From Gordonia polyisoprenivorans NBRC 16320 = JCM 10675 (lineage in GTDB: Bacteria; Actinomycetota; Actinomycetes; Mycobacteriales; Mycobacteriaceae), in contig NZ_BAEI01000077.1 of the NCBI RefSeq assembly GCF_000241325.1, positions 124,001 to 188,000 on the forward strand: a stretch of DNA of 64,000 nucleotides, given 5' to 3'. The position numbers were made by a program, and so were the translations under genes. Below the pieces are notes generated by a model. The model saw only the letters and a list, made by a program, of their open reading frames with translations. It did not search any database and had not been told where the DNA came from. Of the stretch, positions 62,181 through 64,000 are shown piece by piece (within the stretch, counting starts at the first letter, position 1; each line of letters opens with the position of its first letter).

Positions 62181-62837
62181 TCAGGCGCCAGGCGCCCGAA
62201 CCACCATCGGCACACCCGGGAAGTAGGCCGCGATCTCCGAGCGTGACTTGCGCAGGGCGGCGGTGCCGTAACCCTTCTTGCGGTGCTCGGGATGAATCCA
62301 GATCCGCACATCGACCTCGCCGGAGGTCAACTCGCCGAAGACGAAGCCCACCTTGGACTCCCCTTCGACGGCGACGAGCCAGACGGCTTCCTCGTCGTCG
62401 ACGCGCGCGGTCGCCTTGCTCAGTTCCTCGGCCAGATCGCCTGCGGGAGCGCCCGAGCCGTCACCGGCCACGCCGAGTTCGGCGGTACGTGTGGCAAAGA
62501 GGTCGGCGTCCTCCTCCGGGGAGAACGGGCGCAGATCGAGGGTGTCACCGCTCGAGGCCGGTCGCTCGGCGAGGGTGAACGTCAGCGCCGAGTTCAGGTC
62601 GTCGAGTTCGGCCTGATTCTTGCGGCGCTCGTCCTTGGTGAGCTGATCGAGTTTCATGTCGAGGATCGCCTCGGCCCCGAGCTGGGACTTGTCCAGCAGC
62701 TCGGCAATCGCGGCGACCGCCTCGGAGTGGTTGTCGGCCTCGACGATGGTGTCGAGAACCTCGTGGCGCCGCTCGAGGGCGGTCAGAAGTGCGTCGGTGA
62801 TGTCGCGACGGGAGGTCGCCAGGTCCAGGTCAGTCAT
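62181..62837 (-). CDS. GNAT acetyltransferase with N-terminal GyrA-like coiled-coil module
   Basis: A 218-residue two-part protein. Residues 1-85: ALLTALERRHEVLDTIVEAD, AVAAIAELLDKSQLG, AEAILDMKLDQLTKDERRK and DLNSAL, which reads like the GyrA/ParC region around AxxILDMxLxxLTxxExxK at the exit-gate coiled coil. Residues 100-215: a GNAT domain with DVRIWIHPEHRKKGYGTAALRK as acetyl-CoA loop. TAGGAT lies 6 nt before ATG 62837 (leaderless). No gyrase gene is next to it. Compare the protein at 10.7-11.5 kb that ends in the same module. Confidence 0.8.
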   Translation of the reverse strand: MTDLDLATSRRDITDALLTALERRHEVLDTIVEADNHSEAVAAIAELLDKSQLGAEAILDMKLDQLTKDERRKNQAELDDLNSALTFTLAERPASSGDTLDLRPFSPEEDADLFATRTAELGVAGDGSGAPAGDLAEELSKATARVDDEEAVWLVAVEGESKVGFVFGELTSGEVDVRIWIHPEHRKKGYGTAALRKSRSEIAAYFPGVPMVVRAPGA

Positions 62838-62884
62838 GACTCGATCCTAGTGTGGAGTCGCCGCCCATGAGGGCAGACTCGATC

Positions 62885-62898
62885 TGTAACACGTTCTA
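62885..62898. promoter_or_regulatory. KstR-type box (full match)
   Basis: TGTAACACGTTCTA matches TnnAACnnGTTnnA at every fixed base. It lies 47 bp from the GNAT start and 98 bp from the fadD8-like start, between the divergent genes. Confidence 0.7.
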
Positions 62899-62972
62899 GT
62901 CCTATTCTCTCCTACGATCGGCGATATCTGTGCACGTCATCGACGAATCTTTGCCACACCCTTCCTCAGTTC

Positions 62973-62986
62973 TGAAACACGTCCTA
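62973..62986 (+). promoter_or_regulatory. KstR-type box overlapping the fadD8-like promoter
   Basis: TGAAACACGTCCTA fits TnnAACnnGTTnnA with a single change (GTC for GTT). It overlaps the TAGTCT -10 hexamer at 62985-62990, 6 nt before ATG 62997, so a bound KstR would block the promoter. A second box lies about 90 bp upstream. Confidence 0.65.
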
Positions 62987-62996
62987 GTCTGGTCGT

Positions 62997-64000
62997 ATGA
63001 CTGAGGACAGCTCTGTGACCGAATACGACCCGTTGCGCAGCGGGGTCCATCTGGGTGATCTCATGGTCGCGGCCCTGCGACGGCATCGCGACCACAAGGT
63101 GCTCGAGCTCGGCGACACCGAACTCACCGGTGGCGAGATGGCCGACGCGGTCAGCCGGTACGTGCAGGCCTTCGAGTCGGTGGGGGCGGGATCGGGAACC
63201 GCGGTCGGACTCCTGGCGCTCAACCGTCCGGAGGTACTCCTGGTGATCGGTGCCGGGCAGACCCAGGGCTGGCGGCGCACCGCGCTGCATCCGCTCGGCT
63301 CGCTCGACGATCACGCCTACGTGCTCTCCGACGCCGGGGTCACCACACTGGTCATCGATCCGGTGCCGATGTTCGTCGAGCGGGCGGTGGCGCTGGTGGA
63401 CCGCGTCGACAGCCTCAAGCAGGTCCTCACCCTGGGGCCGGTGCCGGAGGAACTGTCCGCGTACGGTCGCGACATCATCGCCGAGGCCGACACGTTCTCG
63501 CCCCGCCCGCTGACCGCGGCGGCGCTGCCCGGCGATCACATCGTGTCGATCACCTACACCGGCGGGACCACCGGAAAACCCAAGGGTGTCATCGGAACCG
63601 CGTCGGCGATGGCGACGATGACCCAGATCCAGCTCTCGGAGTGGGAATGGCCGGAGCGACCACGGTTCCTGATGTGTACGCCGCTCTCGCACGCCGGTGC
63701 GGCGTTCTTCGTGCCGACGTTGATGAAGGGCGGCACGATGATCGTGCTGTCGAAGTTCGACCCCGCACAGGTTCTCGCGACGATCGAGGAGAAGAAGATC
63801 AGCGCCACCATGCTGGTGCCCTCGATGCTCTATGCGCTCCTCGATCATCCCGACTCGAAAACCCGTGACCTCTCGTCGCTGGAAACCGTGTATTACGGTG
63901 CCTCGCCGATCAATCCGGTGCGGCTCGCCGAGGCCATCGAACGTTTCGGTCCGATCTTCGCCCAGTACTACGGGCAGTCCGAGGCCCCCATGGTGATCAG
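62997..64000 (+). CDS. fadD8: FadD8-like acyl-CoA synthetase, 3'-truncated by window end
   Basis: The first 334 residues of an ANL ligase, running off the window. The sequence follows remembered M. tuberculosis FadD8: VLELGDTELTGGEMADAVSRYVQAFE, LALNRPEVLLVIGAGQTQGWRRTALHPLGSLDDHAYVLSDAG in the middle, then P-loop ITYTGGTTGKPKGVIG, CTPLSHAGAAFFVPTLMKGG and YYGASPINPVRLAEAI, QYYGQSEAPMVI. ATG 62997 with TAGTCT six nt upstream (leaderless). The KstR-type boxes suggest steroid-linked control. Confidence 0.85.
   Translation, partial: MTEDSSVTEYDPLRSGVHLGDLMVAALRRHRDHKVLELGDTELTGGEMADAVSRYVQAFESVGAGSGTAVGLLALNRPEVLLVIGAGQTQGWRRTALHPLGSLDDHAYVLSDAGVTTLVIDPVPMFVERAVALVDRVDSLKQVLTLGPVPEELSAYGRDIIAEADTFSPRPLTAAALPGDHIVSITYTGGTTGKPKGVIGTASAMATMTQIQLSEWEWPERPRFLMCTPLSHAGAAFFVPTLMKGGTMIVLSKFDPAQVLATIEEKKISATMLVPSMLYALLDHPDSKTRDLSSLETVYYGASPINPVRLAEAIERFGPIFAQYYGQSEAPMVI

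Overview
This window is a high-GC actinobacterial chromosome segment. Gene content and order point to the Mycobacteriales (mycolic-acid group), most likely Gordonia or a close relative. The evidence is the M. tuberculosis-like order ppa, dacB, DUF2342, tilS, hpt, ftsH, folE-folP-folB-folK, DUF3180, DUF6779, DUF2520, panC, panD, coaX, lysS, plus a complete-looking local set of KstR2-type steroid-ring genes. All calls rest on reading the sequence and remembered family knowledge; no database search was run. I see no insertion sequence, prophage, CRISPR array, tRNA or rRNA.

Region 1 (1-8.6 kb): the 3' part of purT with an unusual Pro/Gly-rich tail, a DUF456 membrane protein, and a siderophore-type ABC importer (ATPase and two permeases). 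A small secreted protein, the ferredoxin reductase fprA and the matching substrate-binding lipoprotein follow. IdeR/DtxR-like boxes lie in front of the permease operon and the lipoprotein. Region 2 (8.6-21 kb): a rhodanese-metZ sulfur pair, a LolA-like protein ending in a GyrA-like module, a GNAT, a membrane Ser/Thr kinase and entC. Then come a SAM-IV riboswitch controlling a class-V PLP enzyme and an LLM-like fragment, allantoicase, and a MarR/MFS exporter pair with a tandem palindromic operator.

Region 3 (21-40 kb) is housekeeping: pyrophosphatase, peptidoglycan carboxypeptidase, tRNA-Ile lysidine synthetase, hpt, ftsH, the folate operon with overlapping genes, the pantothenate/CoA genes and lysS. 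Between coaX and lysS lies a short Cys-rich leader ORF in front of a cysteine-free rhodanese-like protein. Tandem repeats lie between hpt and ftsH and on both sides of the rhodanese-like gene, and there is an 18-bp perfect duplication at the panC start.

Region 4 (40-64 kb) is a catabolic island. fadD3 diverges from fadE30-ipdF-fadA6, followed by an aldehyde dehydrogenase and the TetR regulator kstR2. After a stretch with two further acyl-CoA ligases, an SDR, an NAD-binding protein, a zapE-like ATPase and a TetR gene, the second half of the pathway appears: ipdC-ipdB-ipdA-echA20 diverging from two SDRs. Together these activate HIP, the propionate side-chain indanedione left after steroid A/B-ring loss, and open rings C and D. 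Three KstR2-like operators (near 43.28, 48.36 and 59.94 kb) sit on the promoters of these units. The window ends in a fadD8-like ligase preceded by two KstR-type (TnnAACnnGTTnnA) boxes.

Many starts here have a TAnnnT hexamer 6-8 nt upstream and no Shine-Dalgarno sequence, so leaderless mRNAs are probably common. The observations most worth checking are the Cys leader/rhodanese unit, the SAM-IV-controlled PLP operon, the GyrA-like module shared by two unrelated proteins, a three-copy ~80-bp hairpin repeat, and the KstR2/KstR operator set.
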